A stretch of DNA of 64,000 nucleotides, from the NCBI GenBank assembly GCA_016802295.1, contig JAESIW010000137.1, positions 1,479,318 through 1,543,317 on the forward strand. The letters are read 5' to 3'. Below the pieces are notes generated by a model. It saw nothing but the letters and a program-made list of their open reading frames with translations, was not told the origin of the DNA and did no database searches. This document shows, piece after piece, positions 11,470 through 22,347 of the stretch; positions within the stretch are counted from its first letter, which is position 1; each line of letters opens with the position of its first letter. The position numbers and the translations under genes are program-made. This DNA is from Brachionus rotundiformis (taxonomy: Eukaryota > Rotifera > Eurotatoria > Ploima > Brachionidae).

Positions 11470-12285
11470 TGATACTGCTGCAGTCTGTCAAAGTTAGTAA
11501 AAATTGCACTGTTTGTTGCGGACGATCTTTGCATATGGATTAGAAGAGCCTCTAAAAGAGAAATTGAGCATCATCAATAGAGAAAATAGTAGAGTTTTGC
11601 AAAAAATGGGGCTTCAAAATAAATAAAACAAAAACATGCCACACTACTTTCACAAGAGTTGGTGCTAGAAGCAACTAAAAAAGAAAATAGAAGCTAAATA
11701 TCAAAATTAAGCAAGAAGAGGTACTACTAGAGAGAAATCCAACCTTTTTAGGAATCAAACTGGATCCAAAACTTGCCTATACAACACATCTAATTCGCAA
11801 AATTAAAAGCTTTAAATGGAACTGAATCCTAAGAATCAATTTATCTATAAGACTATAATCCGCCCGTTGTTTGACTACTGTTTCATTATTTTGAATCCGG
11901 GAACAGAAAAAATAAAACTTAAAGAACAAGAATCCAAAACACGATTCCGAGAGTTATAAAATTTTTTCCTCTTAAAACAAAAATTGATACTATTCAAAGA
12001 GTGCTTAAAATCGAAAAAATTGAAGACAGATCAAACCAACCATTCATTAAATTTATGAAAACGAGAGCCCAACATGAACTAAATGCAAAAGAAATCCACG
12101 ATTACCTGTCTAAAAGACCTAATGAATCACTACAACAATTCAGAACAGCTTTTGATAAGCTACATTGATAGATTGCAAAAATATTCTTAACAGGTCAGCT
12201 GAAAAGAAGGCACTACGCCGTTCGGAGCTACCAAGAGGAACTGTTTCCTCTAAATTATATTTTAAATAAATAAATAAATGATTTT
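11470..12285 (+). mobile_element. Degenerate non-LTR retrotransposon (3' part of reverse transcriptase ORF)
   Basis: Reverse transcriptase pieces are readable in shifting frames. The catalytic-box-like L-F-V-A-D-D-L-C-I-W lies near 11500. The K-I-N-K-T-K-T-C-H-T-T-F-T-R-V-G segment typical of LINE RTs lies near 11620. A thumb-like I-I-R-P-L-F-D-Y-C-F-I-I-L segment lies near 11860, and an ORF2 C-terminal segment near 11935-12165. The element ends in a short AAAT repeat (TAAATAAATAAATAAA, about 12262-12280), as in jockey/CR1-type LINEs. Many frameshifts and stops show it is long dead. Confidence 0.75.
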
Positions 12286-13544
12286 CAAAAAGCTTAATTA
12301 GAGAAATTGACCAAAGAGGCTCATTGAGATATAATTTTTAACTAACCTAAACTCATGGAAAAGTTTGTCATAGAATGCTATTTCGCAAACAATAAATAAT
12401 TTCAAAAATTTCATAAAGACCATTGATGAATAGGTCTTGGGAACCTTGAGAAACAAAGATCAAACTGGTGTCCATAAAAGTTAAAAGTCTGGTTGCTAAA
12501 AAATAAATGCTTTTTTAACTAAACTTTATCAATTTTGTTGATATGTTAAGCGCATTTAAAAATTAGGTAAAATGTGGATATAATTACTTGTTATATGCTT
12601 TAAAAAAAGGCAAATTATTTTAAAATAAGTTTTTAATGTATCATTAATGGGCATATTTGAAAATATAAAGATAGTTAAATTTTTCAGATTATCAATTTTA
12701 ACTGTTGCCTAAGAAATAAACATTTCTATGAGAATTAAGTCTTATATGAACAATTTCTTGACCATAATAACTTATAGACCAAATTCCATATTTTTTTGGA
12801 TGCTTAACTGTAAGAGCTCTTGACCAGTCCTTTGGTATGACTTCTTAGCGCCATCTTTCTGTTTTCTTATAACTTTTTTAATAAACATTTCTAGAAAGAC
12901 CATCTTTACGGAAAAATAAAATTGGAACAATGATCGAAAAATATAATGAGCAATGTAAAATTTAATGCAAACGATTAAATGACACAAAATTTAAAAATCA
13001 ATGATTTTATGAATATGTAAAAAACTTAAAATTTTAGTATTTATTTGAATAAATTTTATGATTTATAGCACTCGAGGAGAATCAATCAATTAAAAATCTA
13101 ATTTTATAAAAATAAACTCATTGAAAATAATTTCTCTCTGTAATTTAAAATATTTTATAAACTAATTTAAGTGAGAACTATTAGTGTTGTAATAAAATGA
13201 CACTAAAGGTCAAAGATGAAGGTATAAGAATATATAAAACATTAAGATACAAAAAGGAAGGGGATTTATTTATGGAATTTATGAAATGAATCTAAATGTA
13301 AAATGTGTTAATTTATTGGTCATTCTATGGATAAAAGAAGAAGAAAAGAGCGAGTTTAAAAATGAATTGAAAAGACTGGAAGTGATTTCTTTTGGTCATC
13401 CGGTGACAAAAACACAAAATTTAAATAAAAATTTTATCTTCTAAAATTCAAATAACTTGTATTCGATATTATATTAAAATTATAAAAATAATCATATTCA
13501 TTTTAATATTATTTTTTTAAATTTGATTAATAAAATTTCATAGA
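12286..13544. other. AT-rich intergenic DNA
   Basis: No gene is supported. One small plus-strand frame near 13286-13440 (Met-Asn-Leu start, rich in Glu/Lys) shows no recognisable motif and was not called. Confidence 0.4.
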
Positions 13545-14564
13545 TTAGTCCATAAAACCCATGAGCTTTTCAATTTCACTCTCCATTTTTTCCTATTTAA
13601 TAAATTAATTAAGTAAAAAATTATTTTTAATAAAACTTAAGTTTACAATTTCTTTTGCTAGAGATTCGATTTTTAATTGAGCAAGGTTCAAATTTGATGG
13701 TAAACCCTGATAGACATCTAATTTAGCTTTTACTTCTTGTAACTCATTTTGTATTGACTTCATATTCTTTAAAGCAATGTAAGATTAATTAATTTAGTTA
13801 ATAAATTTTTCTATTACTTGATATTCTGAGACAATTTTTTCATGATATAAATTTTTGTCAATCGAATCGTTATGATTCTTGACAAAATAAAAACATTATC
13901 ATTATACAAGAATACTTTAATACCATACCCTCATTTCCATTAACTCAGACTTGTATTTATCCATTTTATTCTTCATAAATTGAATATTTATTTCCATTTC
14001 CTGCAATGATTCCTTTTCCAAAGGTAAAGAAGATTCCAAAATACGACAATCTCTTAAAATTAACAATTTTATCTTTCATAATTAATTTTGATATTTATAC
14101 TTTAGTAAAGTTTCGCGGAAAAGATTCAATTGAATGGTTTTTTCATTTAGGTTATCGGTGTAAGTATTGTTGGAATTTAATTTATCTTCCAAATCGAGTT
14201 TTTTTGATATCAATTCTTTCAGAGCTGTGGCTAGACTAAATTTAAAAATTTTATCAATCAAAAATTGAAATATTAATAGTAAAGGATATTCAATTTACTT
14301 TTCTTTATTAATACTATCTAATTTTAGTTTTTGTCCGATTGAAACCAATGTATTGATTGATTTTGTACAATTTTCTGAAGCAAGTAAGTCATTTTTGGTA
14401 AATCCGAATTGCTTTAGAAGCGATTGAATTTTTTCAGCTGCAAAAGTTTATTAAAAATATTTTTATTATTATTTTTAAGTACTTTCTTTGGCATAATAAG
14501 ATGACCAATATTTGTAATTCTTTAGTTCCAGGTTTTCTATTTCTTCAGTTAATTGTTTATTCAT
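13545..14564 (-). CDS. HAUS1: HAUS augmin-like complex subunit 1 (multi-exon)
   Basis: At least five exons with short introns run from ATG 14564 to the stop at 13545, encoding about 230 residues that are almost entirely coiled coil. The C-terminal segment (K-L-D-V-Y-Q-G-L-P-S-N-L-N-L-A-Q-L-K-I-E, ending in E-K-L-M-G-F-M-D) lines up closely with the conserved end of HAUS1. There the equivalent Tyr-x-x-Leu, Pro-x-x-Ser-Leu-Ala-Gln-x-Lys-Ile-Glu pattern is diagnostic. The N-terminal block (NYKYWSSYYAKE...IQSLLKQFGF) resembles the conserved E-Y-E...L-L-x-x-x-x-F region. HAUS1 belongs to augmin, which recruits gamma-tubulin to spindle microtubules. The roughly 50 residues before this block in vertebrates are missing. 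Either the protein is shorter or a first exon was not found in the 106-nt gap to GTPBP3. Confidence 0.72.
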
Positions 14565-14670
14565 TTTAAATTAATAAAAAAATTCAAAATAAAATTTAAT
14601 TTTTTTAAAATGAATTTTTTAGTCTTTTAAACAATTCATTTTCATAATTTAAAATTTTATTTAATTTAAT

Positions 14671-16415
14671 TTATTTTCCAATACAAAAATCTTTAAAAAT
14701 CACGTCCAAAATTTGCTCAGTACTAACATGACCAGTAACAGTACCCAACCACCGTACAGCTAATCTGAGTTCTTCGGCGGCTAAGACTAAATCCTCTTCT
14801 TTATGCCTTTTATCCAAATAGCTTTCCAATGATAGGACACATTTTGTGAGCATATCCCGGTGGCGTTGTTGACTTAAAGTTGGCTGCTCAGAGACCTCAT
14901 TTGAACATCTTAAATTAAATTAAACATAATTTTAAAATAATTCTAATAAAAAAAACTACAAAAGTGATAATTTAATTTTCAGCTGGTCTAAAAGTTCTCT
15001 AATATCATTTTGCTGTTCATCAAGACATGATATTTTGTTCCATAATACTTTTAAATTTGATTTTTCAAAATTTAATCGATCTTCCAATTCATCCATTTTG
15101 GATTGTTCCATTAAATCTTTTTTGTTCAAGGATACAATTATTTCTTTACCAGACAACCATTTTGCAATGTCTAATTTTTTGTCGTCAAATATTTTTAAAA
15201 AGATTGAGAATTTTTTTGCCAAATGCTGGTCAAGAAATGCAGAAAATCCTTTATTTAAGATATCTTTATAAAATGTATTCAAATCGATTACCACTATTAT
15301 CACATCTGACGATTCAATACTTAAATAAAATATTTTATCAAAAAATTTTCAAAATTTTAACTAAATTTTCAACTTTTTAAAGGCTCTCTTGACCCCCTCT
15401 ATTTCTACTATGTCAGAAGTTTCTCGAAGACCAGCTGTGTCAGTAAGGATAATGGGATAACCAGCTATATTTAAGGCGCTCTCGACTATATCTCGCGTAG
15501 TCCCTGGTACTGGTGATACAATTGCTGCCTGACGCTTACCTTATAATTAAAAAAATTAAGTAAGTAAGAAAAAAAACAAAGTTAACAACTACTTAAAGCG
15601 TTTAAAAGACTTGACTTTCCGGCATTTGGTTGACCTATTATTGCCACGCGTACTCCTGATCTTAGCCTTTCTCCTCTTCTGTTATCATTCAAGTGATTTT
15701 TAATAGATTTTATTAAATTTTTAATTATTTTTTCGACTTCATCTAAGACATTATCTTCCACATTTTCCTCTTCGTTGAAGTCTATGTATGCTTCGACATT
15801 AGCCAATGATTTTATGATACTTTTGCGCCATTCATGGTAAATTTTACTCAAATTACCTTCCATTTGAGATAGCGCTTGTTTTCGTTGCATTTCAGTTTCT
15901 GCATTAACCAAATCAGCAAGACCTTCAATTTCTACCAAATCCATTTGACCATTTAAAAAAGCCCTAAATGACATTTTATATTTATACTATATCTAATTTA
16001 AAAAGTACCTTCGCGCAAACTCACCGGGTTCGGCATACCGTAGGTCATCAAAAGAAGACAACGCACTAAGTAAACCCGATACTACTGCCGGTCCACCATG
16101 CACATGAAATTCACATACATCTTCACCTGTAAAACTTTTGGGTTCTTTAAACCAAACAACAAGACTCTGGTCAATTTTTTCTTTAGTAAGAGGATGCCAA
16201 ATGTTTTTCAAATACATTTTTCTTGGTTCATAAAAATTTTCCTGACTTTTGGTCAGTCTTAAGAGGACTTGAGGCGTGCTTTTCCCACTCACACGAACGA
16301 CAGCAACACCACATTTCTGGTTCAGGCCAGACGCTAAAGCAAAAATTGTTGACGAACTTTGGCGATAAATTAATTTGGACACATTTTGGTAAAAAGTTTT
16401 ATAAAAATTCAACAT
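14671..16415 (-). CDS. GTPBP3: Mitochondrial tRNA modification GTPase (MnmE/TrmE family)
   Basis: Multi-exon gene from ATG 16415 to the stop at 14671. The N-terminal tetrahydrofolate-binding domain shows the FALASG start, V-A-V-V-R-V-S-G, and G-E-D-V-C-E-F-H-V-H-G-G, then A-E-P-G-E-F-A-R-R continuing in the next exon as A-F-L-N-G-Q-M-D-L. The helical domain holds a GTPase insert with G1 GQPNAGKSSLLNAL, G2 TTRD, G3 DTAG and G4 NKKD. The C-terminal helices end in the family signature F-C-I-G-K, with the catalytic Cys. With MTO1 it installs the 5-taurinomethyl group on wobble uridine of mitochondrial tRNAs. The N-terminus (LNFYKTFYQNVSKLIYRQ) looks like a mitochondrial presequence. A strong acceptor (TTTAATTTAG) lies 5 nt before the start codon, only about 116 nt after the ALAD stop. 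Confidence 0.93.
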
Positions 16416-16549
16416 ATTTTTCTAAATTAAAAAAAAAAAGAAAAATTAGATAAATCTTTCCTTTTCTGGCCAAGTCGGTTCCATTCAACTAAAAGTTAAA
16501 TAAAAAAAATATTTTTTGTCAATATATTTATTAAATAATTAGATAAAAC

Positions 16550-17593
16550 TCAATTTAAATTGAATTTGTTTTCTTTGATCCATTTTAGAATTAAAGGTGT
16601 ATAGTATGAGATTATGATATCAGCACCAGCTCGTCGAAAACTGTGAATTATTTCAATCAGAATCATTCGCAAATCAAAAGCATTTGCTTTAGCTCCATGC
16701 CAAATCATTGCATATTCACCAGACACATGGTAAACAGCAAGTGGATGATGAGGAAATTCTCTTTTTAAATCCTTTACAATGTCTAAGTAGCTCATACAAG
16801 GCTTGACCATAAGGATGTCTGCACCTTCTTCGACATCTCTTTGCGACGCTCTAATAGCAAGACCTGTTGATCCAGATGGTAATTGGTAGCATCTTCGATC
16901 ACCGAAAGATGGAGCTGATTTCGCCGCATCTCTAAACGGTCCATAAAAGGCACTAGCAAATTTAGAGCTATAGCTCATTACGGAGACCGAGTTTAGCATG
17001 CTATTTTGCCTTAATATGTTCCTAATAGCATCTATACGTCCATCCATCATGTCCGATGGAGCGACCACATGAGCACCAGCTTTAGCAAAGGCAAGAGCTA
17101 CTTGGGCTATTCTTTCGACACTTTTTTCTCGATTTAGGCAAGAGTCAATGGAACCGCATTTACTCTGATTGAATACTCCGCAATGACCATGAAAGGTATA
17201 GGCACAAAGACAGACATCACAAGCAATTAACAAATTGGGAAACCATTCTCTTAATTTTGGTATGGCTCGAATTACTGAATTGTTTTCGCTATCAGCATGG
17301 GAACCCAACTCATCTTTTAAAGAATCGCTCTCTATTACTCCAAACAGAAGAACACAGGTTAGACCATCGTTTACAATAGGTTCAAGATAATTTTTAAGTT
17401 TGTTCAAACCGAGCCGATGAATGTTTGGTAAAGATGGAATTTCTTCGTAAGCATCATCTTTCTCATGCAAGAACAATGGAAAGATAAAGTTGGATGGGTC
17501 AACTAGAATGTTTGCAGAGTGCCATTGACGCAATGTCTTATGGAAATAACCACCTTGTAATACATGGTTTGAATTAAAATTTTGACTATTCAT
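16550..17593 (-). CDS. ALAD: Delta-aminolevulinic acid dehydratase (porphobilinogen synthase)
   Basis: Intronless frame of 347 residues, the usual length. ALAD condenses two 5-aminolevulinate molecules to porphobilinogen, the second step of haem synthesis, in the cytosol. The zinc-site cysteines are in CDVCLCAYTFHGHCG. The active-site lysines are in SYSSKFASAFYGPFR and the I-L-M-V-K-P-C motif. The D-R-R-C-Y-Q segment, H-V-S-G-E-Y-A-M and the C-terminal R-A-G-A-D-I-I-I-S-Y-Y pattern are all present. It is the first gene of a tight minus-strand trio (ALAD, GTPBP3, HAUS1). No acceptor is visible right before its start codon, consistent with its being the promoter-proximal gene. Confidence 0.97.
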   Translation of the reverse strand: MNSQNFNSNHVLQGGYFHKTLRQWHSANILVDPSNFIFPLFLHEKDDAYEEIPSLPNIHRLGLNKLKNYLEPIVNDGLTCVLLFGVIESDSLKDELGSHADSENNSVIRAIPKLREWFPNLLIACDVCLCAYTFHGHCGVFNQSKCGSIDSCLNREKSVERIAQVALAFAKAGAHVVAPSDMMDGRIDAIRNILRQNSMLNSVSVMSYSSKFASAFYGPFRDAAKSAPSFGDRRCYQLPSGSTGLAIRASQRDVEEGADILMVKPCMSYLDIVKDLKREFPHHPLAVYHVSGEYAMIWHGAKANAFDLRMILIEIIHSFRRAGADIIISYYTPLILKWIKENKFNLN

Positions 17594-19281
17594 TTTTAAA
17601 ATTATTCTTAATGATTTTTTTATTTTGTTTTAAATAATGAATAAAGCAAAACTAATTTAAAACTTGTTGAAAGTTTTTTATATTAGTAAATTTTGAATAA
17701 GTTTAACAAAAAATGCTCAACAGACAGAAAATTTAAATAATTCGAGTAAGGCATATTCATTTACAGGTTATATTTTTTGAAATTTGTTTAAATATAAAGC
17801 TTTATTTTAATTATGAAAATTAATCAATCTAAAATAAATATGTGATGAGCTTTAGAATTTAGATTAAAAACATTATTAGAGGACTTGATAAACTTTTGTT
17901 TTTAAAATTATAGACATGCACAGTTCTACTTTAAATTAAAACAAGATTTTTTATCATTTTATAAATAATAATTATATCAATCTTATGAAAAATGGGCAAA
18001 TATCGACATTTACTTGAATTAATGATATGAAAAGTAGTAAAATTTAAAATAATTATTAAGAAAAACAATATAAATAATAAGCAATTTCTTTAGATGCTAG
18101 AAAATTAGAATAAATTTACATTCTTTCTTAGTTTTATAAAAGCTTTCTCAAACATTTTATGCACCTGGATTGGCAATTAAATTAATTATATTTATAAAAG
18201 CAGTAAAATTTCAAAAAGCACAAGTTGAGGTGTTTTTAAAAAGAAAATATTTTATATCTATTTTGTCTTTTAACTCTTGTCTAATTTTTAATGCAGTAAA
18301 ATGTATATTTTTGAAAATTTTTTTCTCTATCATTATGAGAAAAACAATAATTATTAATAAATACTTTTTAGATATCGACAACTCTTCTTTTCTAGTGTAA
18401 TTTTTTATTTTTTATTTTATAATTAATAAAAAAATAATTTTAAATCATTATTTATTTCTAATTATTCTAAAAATTCACTCAAAGAAATTTTCTTTTTTTA
18501 ATTCATAAGAATGATCGGTCAAGCTTGATTACTCGTCTAATTAACCACCAATTGAACACTTATTTAAATTGACTTTTGGTTTACTGTTTGTGGTACTTGA
18601 GTATATTTCTTCAAAGATTTTACTAATTTACTGGCTGATTAAATCATTTCTTCCACAAATATTAAAAATAGAAGTAGACCAAAGACAGAACTCTGCTAGT
18701 TATGATTCTTATCGCAGAATACATGTTTGCTTAGTACCATATTCAGTTTTTTACCAAATAAGAAGAATGCTGCCTTGATATTGTAAATTAATTAACAAAA
18801 TTGTCTTACGAATGGATAATTCTAACAAAAAATACTTTTTTTTTTAATTTAAAATGTTATGATGTTATAAGAATAAATTGTACAACGAGCTAAAAAAATA
18901 AGAAGCAGATAAATCTAATTCTTGAGTATCAATTTTTTTTAATATTCATGTTGAACTCATTTTTTAGACTAATGTCAGACATTAATTATAATAAAGACTA
19001 ATTTTGAGTTTTAATAAAAAAGATAAACAGAATTATTCGTCAATTATAATTTTTACTTTTTACCAAATATAAATTAAATTGAAAATTTCTAGCATTTTAT
19101 ATTCCAAAAATTTATAAATTTGATTTAATATTTTAAATAAATTCAATAAATTAACTATTAATCAACTTTATTTTGCATATATGTACAAAACTGTTAGGTA
19201 TAAAATTCTTAAGAATAATATTTATTCATAAATAATTGCTGGCTTAATAAAATTTTTATTTTTTACGAAAACTAATCGGCA
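17594..19281. other. AT-rich divergent intergenic region
   Basis: About 1.7 kb between ALAD (minus) and the DD3-3-like gene (plus), so it should hold both promoters. Short open frames near 18170 and 18569 lack ATG context and recognisable motifs. Confidence 0.4.
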
Positions 19282-22200
19282 ATGATTCATATTTTTAAAT
19301 TAATTGCTATTTTATTAATAAAATTTGTCCACTCTGACATATATTTACACAACCCAAGGGGTTCAAACAACAGATTGGACGAACAAGGCCGAGAAAGAAG
19401 CAATGCCAACAGAATTTTCAACTCACAGAACAATAACCGAGGAGGGTATAATGTTGGCTATATGTATTATTTTGCTGGAAGCACATTAAGGATCGAATGG
19501 TAAATCAATGATAAAAATAAATATTTTATTAATTAATAAATATTTTTTGAAAAAATTCCCAGGACTAACCAGCATTCTTGCTTTAGTCCAAATGCTAATT
19601 GTGATATAATCATTCAATATATGTGCCATGATAAGATTAGAGATGGCTCTGATGTCAGGTATGTCAAATATCCTATTCTGGAAGTATCATTATTTTTTTC
19701 AATCAAAGGACGATACCAGAACTGGAAAATCAGTGTCAAAGTAATAATTGTGACAAAGACTTTAGCTTTGGAATGCATGAAGACCTGGAATCTTATTCTA
19801 ATTGTAAACAACGTGAACGAAACAGGGGACTGTTCATTGCAGATCAAGTAATCAGCTTAAATTATTAATTCCATTAAATTATAAATTTCATAATATTTAT
19901 TTAGAAACTTAGGGGAAATAGTGCCATATTCACTCGTCAAAATCCGAATGGTAATCGATATGCATTCGAATGTCCAGAGGAAAGAGATTATTATCCCTAT
20001 TGGCATCCAACTAAGTGGATCGTAAGTTTTAAAAATAATAATTTTATATAATTAATTAAATAATTTATTAAGGATATTGCCATTTTAACTAATGATCCAA
20101 AACGTTGTTCTTATTATCAACAAAATAGTGAAAATATTAAGAGTAGATTTTACTGCCGGGTACCAAAAGATTTCAAGAGTGTTATACCAATAACTCAAGC
20201 TGAATGCTTGGTAAGATAAATATTTTTTGTTGAATTTTTATCTTAGTGATTAATTTTTAGAAAATTTCCGGAGCCGAATGGCAAGAGTCTTCGAGTCACA
20301 ATCGCTCAGCTCCGATTTGCCGTGAGACCCAGTTTACAAGAGACAATCATTTGGTAAAATTTGACAAATCGAAAACATCAATTAAATTTTTTTTTTCAAA
20401 GGGTAATAGTTACGGTGGACAAACACCATTTTTTAACTGGAAAGTTCCATCAATCAGCCATGATAAATGTATACTCAGAATTAGATATAATATTTCAACA
20501 AATGATTATGATCCTTTTGGTACAAACCATGATGGTGTTAAAGATTTTTCCAAAAAGTATTAGTACTTGTTTAATTAATGAGCTATTTTTGATTTTATTT
20601 ATTAAGATATGATCTGAGCGACCAAGAAGCTATTAAAAGAGGATATGTTTTCAAAACTAATCCAAAGATAAAATTGTTTCCAAATCTAGATTTTGGTCTG
20701 AACCTAGCCATAAATACAGCTCAATATGGAAGAGTTTTCCAAGATAGGTAATGTTTTGCTTTTTATTAGGCTGCTTTTAAATTTGATAAACATTTTTAAG
20801 ATCCCATGTTTTTTCGATCAGGCCCAGGGATAAAATACAGACTGATAAAAAAGTGTTAAATCTTAACGTCAGAGGCAAACGTGGAAATATCGTCCAAGTA
20901 TATCCAGCTGTGGAATATGATTTTGTACCAAATAGACTTGAAATTTCAAAAAATGATTTTATCCATATTCAGTAATAAAAAAACCTAAACAAATTAAAGT
21001 ATCTAATTTTTTTTCTAGATGGACTGGGTCTAATAAAAATCCGCTTAACAATGATGGACAAGGTCTCCCCGGGACAGACCGATCAAATATTGTTCTTTTA
21101 TCAAATAAAGTAAAACAAAAAATAAATAAACAAAATTAAATTCTAAAAATATTATCAAGTCTTTTGGGGCAGAACTGGCTTCATTTTATGCTCCTTTAAA
21201 AACCAGTGGTGATTATAGAGTCAATTATCCATTTAATTTGGATAAAGATGGTTTTATGGAAATGAACCAACAAGATTTGATAAAACTTGCTTTTTTACAG
21301 AATAGTAAGATTTTAGATTCAATTTAGTTTTATTTTAAAGAAAAGTTAGATAAAAATTTTCTAGTCTATTAATATCTCTAAACATCTTTGAGCTAGCTTT
21401 TTTAATCGTGCCTGGTGGAAAGAGATTTTGTAAAAATTATCTTTTCATCAAAAACTGTAAATGGAAGTTAAATTCAAATCTAAAACATTAGTTTTTATCT
21501 TCCTAATCAAACTGTTATCTTCTTTTATTAAAGTTAAATTAAGACCGAGTCTTATGTTTTAGGAAATTTTTAAAATCTGATTAGAGTTAATTATTTAATC
21601 TAATCTAATTTCGAAAATAAAGATCAAATTGGTGGAAGCATGGATGAATTAGACGATGCAGGGACATATTTTGATTTTGGTGCAAGAAAGGTGACCACCT
21701 CTGGCGCCTTTCACTACATGTCAACTAGAAATAACAATTTTTCCAACAGAGATCAAAAAGGCCTGGTCATTTCCTACGAGAATGAGTTTTTTGATGACTT
21801 TATCGGATGGAATGGTGGTATTGTCAACTTTCGGGTGGGCTCCATGCGTGTACAAGAGGGTACTGTTGATCAGCTTGAGTACTTTAGGGTTGATATCAAA
21901 ACCTTGGAAAATGTTAACCAATCTGAACTACATTCTAAAGTGCTCAAGCCGAACAATTTTGATAAAAGCACAATGGCAAGTGACTTGATTGTATTTAAAA
22001 AAATTAAAAATAAACTACAAAAACCATTAAAAATTAATCTCAAATTGAAACGAGCTTTAGACACCATGGAATATCATGATTTATACAGAATTAATAATGA
22101 GCTTTTAACAAAAGTTGAGTCGAAAATAAAAGATGAAAATCTTGAGTTTGAGACTAATGAGAGCGGAATTTATGTAGTAAAATATGAAAGAAGTTATGGA

Positions 22201-22347
22201 GTTTTAATAGGGGTATTGGTCGGAATAGGTGTTTTGATTATTTTTATTTTAGCATTATCTTTTTTTTTGTACAAAAATCCTAATTACATCAAAAGCATAA
22301 GGTACCAAGCCAATAATTTAAAACGTTCTATGAATAATCAGTTGTAA
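19282..22347 (+). CDS. DD3-3-like secreted/membrane glycoprotein (about 11 exons)
   Basis: The gene starts at 19282 with a signal peptide (IFKLIAILLIKFVHSDI) and runs through about eleven exons split by introns of mostly 40-70 nt, with one longer intron near 21304-21621. The signature DIYLHNPRGSNNR is followed by N-R-I-F-N-S-Q-N-N-N-R-G-G-Y-N-V and the C-D-x-D-F-x-F-G-M-H-E block. Further matches are N-C-K-x-R-E-R-N-x-G-L-F-I-A-D-Q, C-P-E-E-R-D-Y-Y-P-Y-W-H-P, RDNHLGNSYGG, and C-I-L-R-I-R-Y-N-I-S-T-N-D-Y-D. These match the Dictyostelium DD3-3 family, whose function is poorly known. The last exon adds a transmembrane helix (VLIGVLVGIGVLIIFILALS, residues about 195-215 of the 21640 frame) and a short basic tail, so it should be a type I surface protein. 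Exon limits were placed by eye. Confidence 0.85.

Noticed and set aside
18170..18778. Two plus-strand frames of 69-76 codons
   Set aside because: Lack ATG context and any family resemblance; composition is like the surrounding A/T DNA.
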